Origin: Flavobacteriaceae bacterium
GTDB taxonomy: Bacteria; Bacteroidota; Bacteroidia; Flavobacteriales; Flavobacteriaceae
Length of the DNA: 8,193 nt
Direction: 5' to 3'
Assembly (NCBI GenBank): GCA_030625995.1
Contig: DAOUPU010000102.1
Location: 1-8,193, forward strand
Shown: positions 1-6,267 of the stretch, piece after piece
How the letters are laid out: the number at the start of each line of letters is the position of its first letter
Numbering within the stretch: the first letter of the stretch is position 1
The notes under the pieces: generated by a model
The model's input: the letters and a program-made list of their open reading frames with translations, nothing else
The model's database searches: none
What the model was told of the DNA's origin: nothing
Translations under genes and position numbers: made by a program

Positions 1-94
1 TATTACTTTGATAGGCAGCATTATTATCAATAATTTGCGCAAGTGAGGAATACGTAAAAATTAAAAAGAATAAAACTGTTAAATACTTAATCAT
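1..94 (-). CDS. secreted protein of unknown function, N-terminal fragment
   Basis: Read on the minus strand from an ATG at 94, the frame stays open to the window edge and gives 31 residues. The first 19 or so form a clear Sec signal peptide: a Lys at position 3, a hydrophobic core (LTVLFFLIF), then SSLAQ, with likely signal peptidase I cleavage between Ala19 and Gln20. 'A|Q' junctions are very common in exported proteins of Flavobacteriia. The mature part seen is only IIDNNAAYQSN, too little to name a family. The gene diverges from rnhB, and a TACCTTTG box lies 20 nt upstream of the ATG. The protein is periplasmic, outer-membrane or secreted; which one cannot be told from this fragment. The gene continues beyond the left edge. 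Confidence 0.75.
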   Translation of the reverse strand, partial: MIKYLTVLFFLIFTYSSLAQIIDNNAAYQSN

Positions 95-113
95 AAATAA
101 TTTTTGGTGTTGA

Positions 114-121
114 CAAAGGTA
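114..121 (-). promoter_or_regulatory. -7 promoter element for the leftmost minus-strand gene
   Basis: On the minus strand this reads TACCTTTG, an exact match to the Bacteroidota -7 consensus TAnnTTTG. It ends 19 nt before the base preceding the ATG at 94, a plausible leader. No clear TTG (-33) sits 19-21 nt upstream, so only half of the promoter is supported. Confidence 0.45.
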
Positions 122-165
122 AAATAATTGTGTAAATAAAACTGAGCCTATTTTTTACAATTTAT

Positions 166-173
166 TATTTTTG
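166..173 (+). promoter_or_regulatory. possible -7 promoter element for rnhB
   Basis: TATTTTTG matches TAnnTTTG and ends 16 nt before the rnhB ATG at 190. The sequence here is very T-rich, so a chance match is likely enough; no good -33 TTG is seen. If real, the leader would be only about 10 nt. Confidence 0.3.
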
Positions 174-189
174 ATGAGGAAAATTAATT

Positions 190-789
190 ATGTTAAAATC
201 AACTTATTCAAAATATAAATTGGAGGCAGGAACAGATGAGGCTGGTAGAGGATGTCTTGCGGGGCCGGTAGTCGCTGCAGCCGTTATTTTACCAACTGAT
301 TTTACCCATGATCTTCTAAATGATTCCAAAAAACTTACAGAAAAGCAGAGATACAAATTAAGACCTATTATTGAAAAGGAAGCAATTGCATTTGGGGTAT
401 CGTATGTATATCAAAAACAAATTGACCAGATCAATATCTTAAATGCCTCTATCCTTGCCATGCATCAAGCCATCGAAACATTAAAAATAGAACCCCAATT
501 CATTATTGTGGATGGTAATAAATTTAAAAGGTATAAAAATATTCTGCATGAAACTATTGTAAAAGGAGACGGCAAATATTTAAGTATAGCAGCGGCCTCT
601 GTTTTGGCAAAAACCTATCGAGACGATTATATGACTAATATTCACATGGACTTTTCTTCTTACAACTGGAAAAAAAACAAAGGTTACCCAACAAAGGAAC
701 ATCGTCAGGCAATTAGAGATTTTGGCATAACCATTCATCATCGCAAAACTTTTAGGCTACTACCCGAACAGTTCAAACTCGATCTTTAG
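190..789 (+). CDS. rnhB: ribonuclease HII
   Basis: RNase HII cleaves the RNA strand of RNA-DNA hybrids and nicks 5' of single ribonucleotides left in DNA, starting ribonucleotide excision repair in the cytoplasm. The protein is 199 residues, the usual length for the family (E. coli 198). It has the N-terminal TDEAGRG motif (residues 15-21) with the acidic pair Asp16/Glu17, the NDSKKL motif (44-49), the VDGN motif with Asp108, and VKGD with Asp127; these four acidic residues match the DEDD metal-binding set. AAASVLAKTYRD (134-145) and KGYPT followed by HHRKTFR near the C-terminus are also family-typical; GRG and the Tyr of GYPT are known to recognise the RNA-DNA junction. The ATG at 190 places the active site at the standard distance from the N-terminus. 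The gene stands alone, divergent from the left gene and convergent with the 906-residue lipoprotein gene. Confidence 0.97.
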   Translation: MLKSTYSKYKLEAGTDEAGRGCLAGPVVAAAVILPTDFTHDLLNDSKKLTEKQRYKLRPIIEKEAIAFGVSYVYQKQIDQINILNASILAMHQAIETLKIEPQFIIVDGNKFKRYKNILHETIVKGDGKYLSIAAASVLAKTYRDDYMTNIHMDFSSYNWKKNKGYPTKEHRQAIRDFGITIHHRKTFRLLPEQFKLDL

Positions 790-810
790 CTCAGATTCTA
801 AGATATTTTT
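782..810 (+). terminator. weak candidate terminator overlapping the rnhB stop codon
   Basis: ATCT-t-TAG (782-789, with one bulged T) can pair with CTA-AGAT (798-804) around an 8-nt loop, followed by a run of five T (806-810). The TAG stop codon is part of the stem. The stem is short and A/T-rich, so it is a weak intrinsic terminator at best; the stronger hairpins of the downstream repeat may do the work. Confidence 0.3.
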
Positions 811-821
811 AAAAGTAACAG

Positions 822-951
822 AACGTGTGTCATTCTCATGAAAAAAGGGATCCGTGTTATTGGTCTATGGATTCCCGCTTCTGCGGGAATGACACGAATA
901 GTGGTTTATTGTGATGTTACAAGTTAATCCGCTATTATTAACTCGTTATTT
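822..951. repeat. dispersed palindromic repeat, copy A
   Basis: The core is bounded by a perfect 9-bp inverted repeat, GTGTCATTC (827-835) and GAATGACAC (887-895). The right part folds into ATTCCCGC-ttct-GCGGGAAT (871-890), a perfect 8-bp stem. A tail to about 951 is also shared with copy B at 1058-1191; over the first 71 aligned positions the two differ at about 10 and need no gap. The motif resembles the ATTCCC-N-GGGAAT repeats found scattered in many bacterial genomes (for example Neisseria dRS3). It lies between two convergent genes, where the hairpin could stop transcription from either side. Confidence 0.8.
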
Positions 952-985
952 ACAATGTATTGGGAATGAAAACAACAGTGCGTGT

Positions 986-1050
986 GTCATTCCCATGAAA
1001 ATGGGGATCCACCAGCATTGCTTTTCTGATTTCGATGTAACGGAAATGAC
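986..1050. repeat. dispersed palindromic repeat, diverged middle copy
   Basis: GTCATTCCC (986-994) faces GGAAATGAC (1042-1050), an inverted pair with one mismatch. The left end (about 981-1010) resembles the left end of copy A, while the interior (1011-1041) is unrelated to copies A and B. Just upstream, GGGAATGA (962-969) is a perfect inverse of TCATTCCC (987-994) across a 17-nt spacer, probably the right end of a further degraded copy. Confidence 0.6.
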
Positions 1051-1057
1051 AATTACG

Positions 1058-1191
1058 AACCGTATCTCATTCTTAAGAAGAAAGGGATCTGTGTTATTGG
1101 TCAATGGATTCCCGTTTACACGGGAATGACACGAATCGCGGTTTTCTATTGGGGTTACATGTTAATCCGTTATTATTGATCTGTATTATTT
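1058..1191. repeat. dispersed palindromic repeat, copy B
   Basis: Direct repeat of copy A 237 bp further on. Its hairpin is ATTCCCGT-ttac-ACGGGAAT (1108-1127). Compared with copy A the loop-closing pair has changed from C-G to T-A on both sides, so pairing is kept. The last part covers the stop codon and the final five to six codons of the minus-strand lipoprotein gene (stop at 1173-1175). The left arm (1064-1072) has drifted and no longer pairs perfectly with GAATGACAC (1124-1132). Confidence 0.8.
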
Positions 1192-3893
1192 TTTGAATGA
1201 TCTTCACGAGCATCTTCTACATCATCCATCGAGGGTCCCTGTTCAATTTTACGCCAATCTATGGTTTTATGATATTTTTTCATAGATAATTCCGAATCAT
1301 AAATTCTACTGTCTTCACGTTCTAATGTATAAGGCGTAAAATCTGGTTTATCCGTAAAAAAATCTTGCAATAAGGACGCAGTGACATCAAAGTGATTTAC
1401 ATAGGGTACATTCAAAATATTGTACATGGTTTTGAGAATAGAACCAAAATTAGCATGGGTATGCGATACATAACCCTTTTTCACATAAGGACCTGCCATC
1501 ATTAAAATAGATCGATGTGCGTCAACGTGGTCCACTCCCCCCTGAGGGTCATCTTCGGTGATAATTACGAGCATATTTTTCCAGTATTTAGTTCTGGATA
1601 AAAAGTGCAATACGCGACCTACTGCCAGGTCATTATCAACCATAAACGACTGTCTATAAGGATATCCATCCTCAGGTCGTATCCCTGCTCCATGATCATT
1701 AGGGATCATCATGGAAACAAAAGGAGGCATCTCTTCATTTCCATCTATCCATTTTTTCGTGAATTCAGTCTCAAATTGATCCATTCTGTATTGATCCGGA
1801 ATATTCATATTGTAACCTGCATAATTCCAACTGGTTCTTTTAAAAAGTGCATTTTGTTGGGGGATCATTACCCCATGTGCCGCCCCTGTGTTAACATCGT
1901 ACCAATCCTCTCTTTCATGACCGCTTTCATTGGCCTGACCAAAATTATAAAATTCAACTCCTTGTCTTTCAAGCGCTTCCCAAAGTCCGCCAATTTCAGA
2001 ATAATCTTCCGGATCTACGCTACCTATCGTTTTTGGAAAACGACGGCCCGGAGCGTCGGAAAAAGCCATCACTGTTTTACTCGTGCTTGCATTAGATTCT
2101 ACCCATTCATTTGGAATTACCCCTACCAGCCAATGGTGGCCGTGTACTGAGGCGTCACTATCGCAATAGTAATTATCAGAATAGGCAAATTGCTTTGCCG
2201 CTTTATGATGGTTTGGAGAAATTCTCAGGTTAGGGAAATCTTTTTGAATTGAATCGGGCAAAGTATAGGTGTTATTGACCCCGTATCTGGCAAGCGTACT
2301 ATCACCTTTACTCGCTTTCAATTGGCCAAAAACCTCATCAAAGGTTCTGTTTTCTTTGGTAATATAAACTACATGTTTGATTGGGCTTTGTCGCAATCCC
2401 GGTAATGGTGGTAAAGGGTTTTTCCCATCATCAACGAATGTTGTTTCAATAAATGTATTGTCAATGGCTAGTTTAGTGTATTCGGCTAATTCGTTATCAG
2501 TAGGCACACTAACTTTTTGAAAACTTCCTAACTGAACGGAACCTATATATGTGCCCAGTTTTGTTTGTACAAAGTCTTTACCTCCATTTGGACCAGCTCC
2601 AAGGCCTCTGATACTAATAATATAAAGTTCCTTTTCGTCCTTGGACAGTTCCACTCTGGTTGCACCCCACCCTGAAGGGATCAATCCTTTGGTGGTTTTT
2701 GATGGGATATCAATAACCGCTACAGCATTGAATCCTAAAAGAGCAACATATAAGGTTTTTTCATCCTTGCTCATTGTAATACCAAAAGGTAAAGAACCTC
2801 TTAAATTATCAATACGTTCATCTATTAATATTGGAATATGGCCCACAATTTTTTGATTCGTATGATCAATAATTGTTATATTATCATTCGTGGCGTTTGT
2901 TACATAAGCAAATTGTTTTCCAACAGCTATAGAGTTCGGACTTGCTCCTCCAACTACTTCAGCATCTTCAACTGTCTGACCTATTTGATGACCTGTTTTG
3001 AATTTGTTGATCACTTTATTATTTTCAAGATCAATTGTAAAAACACTCATGGCATCAGGATGCAGCGGGCTCCCTAGCCCCGGAATTTGCTTGCCTTCAA
3101 CCAAAGTACCATTAATTGATTCGGGTGTATTATTACCGTAGGGAGGTCTTGAGATCAACCGGTCTTCTATATTTTCAGGCGTGGCTCCAATAACCAATGG
3201 ATAGGCGTACATTCCAACATTTGCCACAAAAGCCTGTTTACCATCCGGGCTTAAGGCTATGCCAAAGGGTTGGCGCCCCACTTTAATGGACGCTGTGATT
3301 CTATTGTTTTTGAGATCTATCCGTACCATTCTAAAATTAGCCCTGTCAAGTACGAGTAATTCTTTTTTCTCTTTGTTGAGAAGAAGGTCAGATGTAAAAC
3401 TATCCTGATAGTCAATACCAGCCACTTTACCATTTAGTGAAATGGAATCCACCTTTTTCATGTTCTCTGTGTCATATACAATTACGGCACCATTGTCTCC
3501 TCCGCTCAGAAATACATTCCTGGAGTCGTTGGAAAATGCCACACCCAAAAACGAGCCTTTTGATAAAGGAGAAGTTATTTTACCGTCATAACTGGGTACT
3601 CTTGTATCCTTTAATGAATTGAGATCAATAATCGTAAATATTCCATTATGTAAGGTTACCGCTTTTTTTCCATCTGGGGAGATGGCCATCCCATAGGGAT
3701 CATTGGTGATTCGAATTTGCTCACCAACAGGTGTTGCATAACGCCCACTTGGCAATACGGAAACACCGTTTACAACCACTTCACAAAATTGATCTTTTCC
3801 GGGAACCTGCAATACTTTTACAGATTTTTCAGGTTTACTACAATTAACAAATAAAATAAGGATTAACAGAGAGCAAAAGTGAGTGCATTTCAT
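1173..3893 (-). CDS. lipoprotein: YncE-like beta-propeller fused to phosphoesterase (alkaline phosphatase superfamily)
   Basis: The 906-residue product starts with a lipoprotein signal (hydrophobic LLILILFVNC, lipobox Cys18), so it is probably membrane-anchored on the periplasmic or outer-membrane side. Residues about 50-450 carry propeller repeats of the YncE/YVTN type: DPYGMAISPDGKKA (65-78), RQPFGIALSPDGKQAFVANV (207-226), NSIAVGKQFAYVTNATND (320-337) and LPFGITMSKDEKTLYVALLG (368-387). Residues about 505-845 are a phosphoesterase-family domain: KENRTFDEVFG (513-523), DSDASVHGHHW (578-588), NDHGAG (732-737), TEDDPQGGVDHVDAHR (779-794) and HTHANFGSILKTM (811-823). By analogy with the acid phosphatase/phospholipase C family, Glu514, Asn515, Asp781 and Asp782 are likely metal ligands and Ser582 a candidate nucleophile; these assignments are inferred by motif position. 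The same two-part architecture is known as 'bifunctional YncE family/alkaline phosphatase family protein'; its substrate is not known to me. The last residues are encoded inside repeat copy B. Confidence 0.9.
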   Translation of the reverse strand: MKCTHFCSLLILILFVNCSKPEKSVKVLQVPGKDQFCEVVVNGVSVLPSGRYATPVGEQIRITNDPYGMAISPDGKKAVTLHNGIFTIIDLNSLKDTRVPSYDGKITSPLSKGSFLGVAFSNDSRNVFLSGGDNGAVIVYDTENMKKVDSISLNGKVAGIDYQDSFTSDLLLNKEKKELLVLDRANFRMVRIDLKNNRITASIKVGRQPFGIALSPDGKQAFVANVGMYAYPLVIGATPENIEDRLISRPPYGNNTPESINGTLVEGKQIPGLGSPLHPDAMSVFTIDLENNKVINKFKTGHQIGQTVEDAEVVGGASPNSIAVGKQFAYVTNATNDNITIIDHTNQKIVGHIPILIDERIDNLRGSLPFGITMSKDEKTLYVALLGFNAVAVIDIPSKTTKGLIPSGWGATRVELSKDEKELYIISIRGLGAGPNGGKDFVQTKLGTYIGSVQLGSFQKVSVPTDNELAEYTKLAIDNTFIETTFVDDGKNPLPPLPGLRQSPIKHVVYITKENRTFDEVFGQLKASKGDSTLARYGVNNTYTLPDSIQKDFPNLRISPNHHKAAKQFAYSDNYYCDSDASVHGHHWLVGVIPNEWVESNASTSKTVMAFSDAPGRRFPKTIGSVDPEDYSEIGGLWEALERQGVEFYNFGQANESGHEREDWYDVNTGAAHGVMIPQQNALFKRTSWNYAGYNMNIPDQYRMDQFETEFTKKWIDGNEEMPPFVSMMIPNDHGAGIRPEDGYPYRQSFMVDNDLAVGRVLHFLSRTKYWKNMLVIITEDDPQGGVDHVDAHRSILMMAGPYVKKGYVSHTHANFGSILKTMYNILNVPYVNHFDVTASLLQDFFTDKPDFTPYTLEREDSRIYDSELSMKKYHKTIDWRKIEQGPSMDDVEDAREDHSKNNTDQ

Positions 3894-3921
3894 AGATATA
3901 ATTTATATAATAAGTGATTCA

Positions 3922-3929
3922 CAAATCTA
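3922..3929 (-). promoter_or_regulatory. -7 promoter element for the propeller-phosphoesterase gene
   Basis: On the minus strand this reads TAGATTTG, an exact TAnnTTTG match, 28 nt upstream of the ATG at 3893. No clear TTG is found at the -33 distance. Confidence 0.5.
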
Positions 3930-4056
3930 CTAAAAGTAAGGGGATAAATATTTTTAATATTTCATAACATTTCTATTGACTTCAAAGAACTTTTGTATCA
4001 ATAAAATTAGATCTTATCATTTAAGTCATTTTTTTCTGTCACATTAATATAGTTTG

Positions 4057-4064
4057 TATTTTTG
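4057..4064 (+). promoter_or_regulatory. -7 promoter element for the nucleoid-associated protein gene
   Basis: TATTTTTG matches TAnnTTTG and ends 23 nt before the ATG at 4088. CTG at 4036-4038, 18 nt upstream, is a weak stand-in for the -33 TTG. With the element at 3922-3929 this makes the 194-bp gap a divergent promoter region. Confidence 0.5.
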
Positions 4065-4087
4065 CTGGCCATAAAATTAGATTCAAA

Positions 4088-5137
4088 ATGATCAAAAAAA
4101 ATAAAGCAAGTATCCCTAAACTCATCATCCATAAAATTGGTAATAAATTCAATGACACCCGAAATGTATTTTCTGAAAAACCTGTGATTTTTGATGAGGA
4201 TAGTTATAATTTAATGCTGCCCTATCTACTAAAACCATTCGGTAATTTAACTGAAAGTTTTCGATTTAATCATCACGCAGATATTAATTTGAACGAGATC
4301 AATGCTTATTGCAAAGGAATTTTTAATGATGACGAGTTCTTTGTGGATACTTCTAAAAACATCCTGATGCATTTATTTGAACAATCCAATTCAGCTCAAA
4401 TAAAAACAGGGGATGTTTTGATAGTATTATTTGAAGATGTTGAATACAATGACATCTTTACTTCTGCCATCGGAATTTATAAAATAGAGAATAAATCCAA
4501 TTTCTTTCAAACCTTTATGGAAGGAGACAGTATGGATGTTATGGTGCAACAAGGAATTAATACAAAAAAAATTGATAAGGGTTGTTTGGTCGTAAATTAT
4601 TCTGACGATGAAGGATATGTAGTTCTCAGTGTAGATAATAATAATTATGACGCCCAGTACTGGACTAAGAATTTTTTAAATATCAAGTATGCCGACGACA
4701 AGAACAATCATACCCAAACTTATATTGAAATGTGTAAGGAATTCTCTAATGAGATTTTGAAAACGGATTATGGAACACAAGAACAAAGTCATTTTTTGGC
4801 AAAAACCATTGACTTCTTCAAAGAAAATGAATCCGTAAATATTCACGATTTCAAAGAAGATGTTTTTGAAGAAGATGAACAAAAGGAATTATTTGACGAC
4901 TATAAGAAAGTTTTTGAAAGTGAAAAAGATGTATTGGTAAGAAATCAATTCCTGGTATCTGAAGCTGTGGTAAAAAAACAAAAGCAAAAAATAAGAACGG
5001 AAATAAAATTAGACACTCATATTCAAATAAAATTGGATATTGATGCTCCCGACGCCTCTTCTGAATATTTAGAATTGGGATATGATGAAGAAAAGAAAAT
5101 GAAATACTACAAAGTATATTTTAATGAAGAGACTTAA
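4088..5137 (+). CDS. nucleoid-associated protein, NdpA/YejK (NA37) family
   Basis: The 349-residue protein is close in length to E. coli YejK (335) and has the family's overall pattern: an N-terminal stretch about a 'KLIIHKIGNK' start (residues 11-20) and the segment DDEFFVDTSKNILMHLFEQS (76-95). A long middle region follows with GDVLIVLFEDVEYND (103-117) and SAIGIYKIENKSNFFQ, typical of the NA37 domain. The C-terminal third is highly charged (FKEDVFEEDEQKELFDDYKKVFESEKD). The family is cytoplasmic and nucleoid-bound in E. coli; its precise function in Bacteroidota is not established. There is no signal peptide. It is divergent from the lipoprotein gene and followed after 48 nt by the DUF3108-like gene, which has its own promoter box. 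I recognise the family from overall resemblance rather than from catalytic residues. Confidence 0.82.
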   Translation: MIKKNKASIPKLIIHKIGNKFNDTRNVFSEKPVIFDEDSYNLMLPYLLKPFGNLTESFRFNHHADINLNEINAYCKGIFNDDEFFVDTSKNILMHLFEQSNSAQIKTGDVLIVLFEDVEYNDIFTSAIGIYKIENKSNFFQTFMEGDSMDVMVQQGINTKKIDKGCLVVNYSDDEGYVVLSVDNNNYDAQYWTKNFLNIKYADDKNNHTQTYIEMCKEFSNEILKTDYGTQEQSHFLAKTIDFFKENESVNIHDFKEDVFEEDEQKELFDDYKKVFESEKDVLVRNQFLVSEAVVKKQKQKIRTEIKLDTHIQIKLDIDAPDASSEYLELGYDEEKKMKYYKVYFNEET

Positions 5138-5150
5138 TAACTTTAAACAT

Positions 5151-5158
5151 TATATTTG
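5151..5158 (+). promoter_or_regulatory. -7 promoter element for the DUF3108/TapB-like gene
   Basis: TATATTTG is an exact TAnnTTTG match 27 nt before the ATG at 5186, inside the 48-nt gap after the nucleoid-protein gene. It suggests this gene can be transcribed on its own. No TTG is seen at the -33 distance. Confidence 0.5.
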
Positions 5159-5185
5159 TAGTACGATCAACTTAAACCAAATATC

Positions 5186-5869
5186 ATGTTAAAGAATCTT
5201 TTCATCACAGCCACCATTTTATTTTTTTCTACAATAAATTTTGCTCAAAATGCATGTAGTACATATTATCCTTTTAAGGAAGGTGTCAAATTTGAAATGA
5301 CAACGTATGACCAAAAGGAGAAAGTAACCGGTGTTATAAAATATGAGATAAAAGATGCGACAGATGACAGTGTTATTCTATCAAATGAATTATACGATGA
5401 AAAAGGGTCATCTGTTTTAAAATCTGAAGTCCAACTTATTTGTACCGATGACGGGGTGTCGATTGATTTTAAATCGCTGATTAGCAGTGCTGTATTAGAG
5501 CAGTATGAAGGGATGAATATGGATATCGATATCTCCGGAACCAATATAAATATTCCAAATAATTTATCCGAAGGACAGACATTGCCGGATGCAGAACTAT
5601 TGTTAACCATGAGCATGGCTTCTGTAAATATGAAAATGACCGTTAAAATGACCAATAGAAAAGTTATAGGTAAAGAAAAAGTAACCACTTCTGCAGGGAC
5701 ATTTGATTGTGTTATTCTTTCCAGTGACACGGAAGTAAATATGGGAATGAAGATGAAAATGACCTCAAAAGAATGGTTGTCCAAAGGGGTTGGCGTAGTT
5801 AAAAGTGAAGAATATGATGATAAGGGGAAAATGCTTTCGAAAAGTATTTTAACCAAGTTTGAAGATTAG
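5186..5869 (+). CDS. secreted DUF3108/TapB-like protein
   Basis: 227 residues with an N-terminal signal peptide (MLKNLFITATILFFSTINFA, likely cut before Gln21), so periplasmic or surface-exposed. The mature protein starts NACSTYYPFKEGVKFEM and appears to be all beta-strand, with amphipathic strands through the length. TSAGTFDCVILSS (168-180) and the closing WLSKGVGVVKSEEYDDKGK (197-215) are the features that recall the DUF3108-like/TapB family, in which a 'TpAGtFdC...W.a.GvGlVK' pattern is usual. Two Met-rich strands resemble each other: VNMKMTVKMTNRK (147-159) and VNMGMKMKMTSKEW (184-197). No catalytic residues are apparent and the biochemical role is unknown. Similar proteins are frequent in Flavobacteriia as stand-alone genes. 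The family call comes from memory of the pattern, hence the moderate confidence; the gene itself is certain. Confidence 0.75.
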   Translation: MLKNLFITATILFFSTINFAQNACSTYYPFKEGVKFEMTTYDQKEKVTGVIKYEIKDATDDSVILSNELYDEKGSSVLKSEVQLICTDDGVSIDFKSLISSAVLEQYEGMNMDIDISGTNINIPNNLSEGQTLPDAELLLTMSMASVNMKMTVKMTNRKVIGKEKVTTSAGTFDCVILSSDTEVNMGMKMKMTSKEWLSKGVGVVKSEEYDDKGKMLSKSILTKFED

Positions 5870-5870
5870 C

Positions 5871-5913
5871 TGTCTAATATTGGAATAAGGTGGTTGGGCT
5901 TAATTATTAGACA
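5871..5913 (+). terminator. inverted repeat directly after the DUF3108-like gene
   Basis: TGTCTAATA (5871-5879) and TATTAGACA (5905-5913) are a perfect 9-bp inverted pair with a 25-nt loop, starting one base after the stop codon (5867-5869). There is no T-run behind it, so it is not a standard intrinsic terminator; it may protect the mRNA 3' end or be the remains of a repeat. Confidence 0.3.
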
Positions 5914-6004
5914 TTAGTGATTAGGAGATAAAGAAAATAAGATCTACTTGTAGAACCATCACACCCTTTGCGTCAGGCTCTGTGGACCTTGTGATTTTCT
6001 TTTT

Positions 6005-6165
6005 TTAACCACGAAGTTCACTGAGTTTTTACACAGAGTTCTCGGAGTTCTTTGTGTCTTCTTTGTGTTTTTGTGGTTTTATTTTTCTCTAAGCAGGGAG
6101 TTACCTGAGTTTTACACCGAGTTCACCGTGTACTTTGTGCCTTCTTTGTGTTTCTTTGTGGTTAA
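6005..6165. repeat. internally duplicated repeat bounded by TTAACCAC/GTGGTTAA
   Basis: The ends are inverted copies: TTAACCACGAAG (6005-6016) and CTTTGTGGTTAA (6154-6165) pair at 11 of 12 positions. Between them two direct copies of about 68 bp lie in tandem (about 6013-6080 and 6095-6163), sharing blocks such as CTGAGTTTT, TTCTTTGTGTTT and TTGTGGTT. The sequence on the other strand (CCACAAAGAAACACAAAG...) is of a type I recognise as scattered in intergenic DNA of many genomes. It is not a known insertion sequence and encodes nothing. Confidence 0.7.
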
Positions 6166-6175
6166 GAGAAAACGT

Positions 6176-6210
6176 ATAAAAACCGGTCAACATTAATCAG
6201 AGATATTCAG
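6176..6210 (+). repeat. 35-nt inverted repeat, left arm
   Basis: Matches the reverse complement of 7285-7319 at 29 of 35 positions without gaps, sharing ATAAAAAC, GGTCAACA, AATCAG and TTCAG. The two arms enclose lipB and the Pmp3-family gene. Confidence 0.65.
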
Positions 6211-6267
6211 ATAAAATATTGGTTCTTGCAAAAAGGATATGAATTTTTGAATGGAATAACAATGCAA

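Larger units (their letters stand above)
790..1172. other. convergent intergenic region without a gene
   Basis: This stretch lies between the ends of rnhB (+) and the 906-residue lipoprotein gene (-). Nearly all of it from 822 on is made of tandemly placed copies of the GTCATTCCC-type repeat. A 72-codon open frame at 911-1129 is built from the repeat and is not a credible gene: its peptide contains CVIPMKMGIH, the kind of string this repeat class produces when translated. No RNA gene is visible. Confidence 0.75.
5870..6267. other. intergenic region without a gene, between convergent genes
   Basis: Lies between the DUF3108-like gene (+) and lipB (-). It holds the 9-bp inverted pair at 5871-5913, a second pair ATCACA (5958-5963)/TGTGAT (5990-5995) followed by a T-rich run (5996-6006) that may act as a terminator, the TTAACCAC-bounded repeat at 6005-6165, and one arm of a 35-nt inverted repeat (6176-6210). 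No coding frame of note is visible. Confidence 0.7.

Noticed and set aside
911..1129. 72-codon frame on the plus strand after rnhB
   Set aside because: It lies wholly in the repeat cluster, and its peptide is the translation of the repeat (CVIPMKMGIH). It has no recognisable family or start context.
822..1191. Insertion sequence or transposon
   Set aside because: Short inverted ends are present but there is no transposase and the units are too small; a non-autonomous repeat is the better description.
1605..2150. 181-codon plus-strand frame
   Set aside because: It is antisense to the phosphoesterase domain, whose motifs are well conserved in the minus frame; this frame has no recognisable protein features.
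5266..5856. 196-codon minus-strand frame
   Set aside because: Mirror of the DUF3108-like gene; Ser/Ile/Phe-rich composition typical of an antisense frame.
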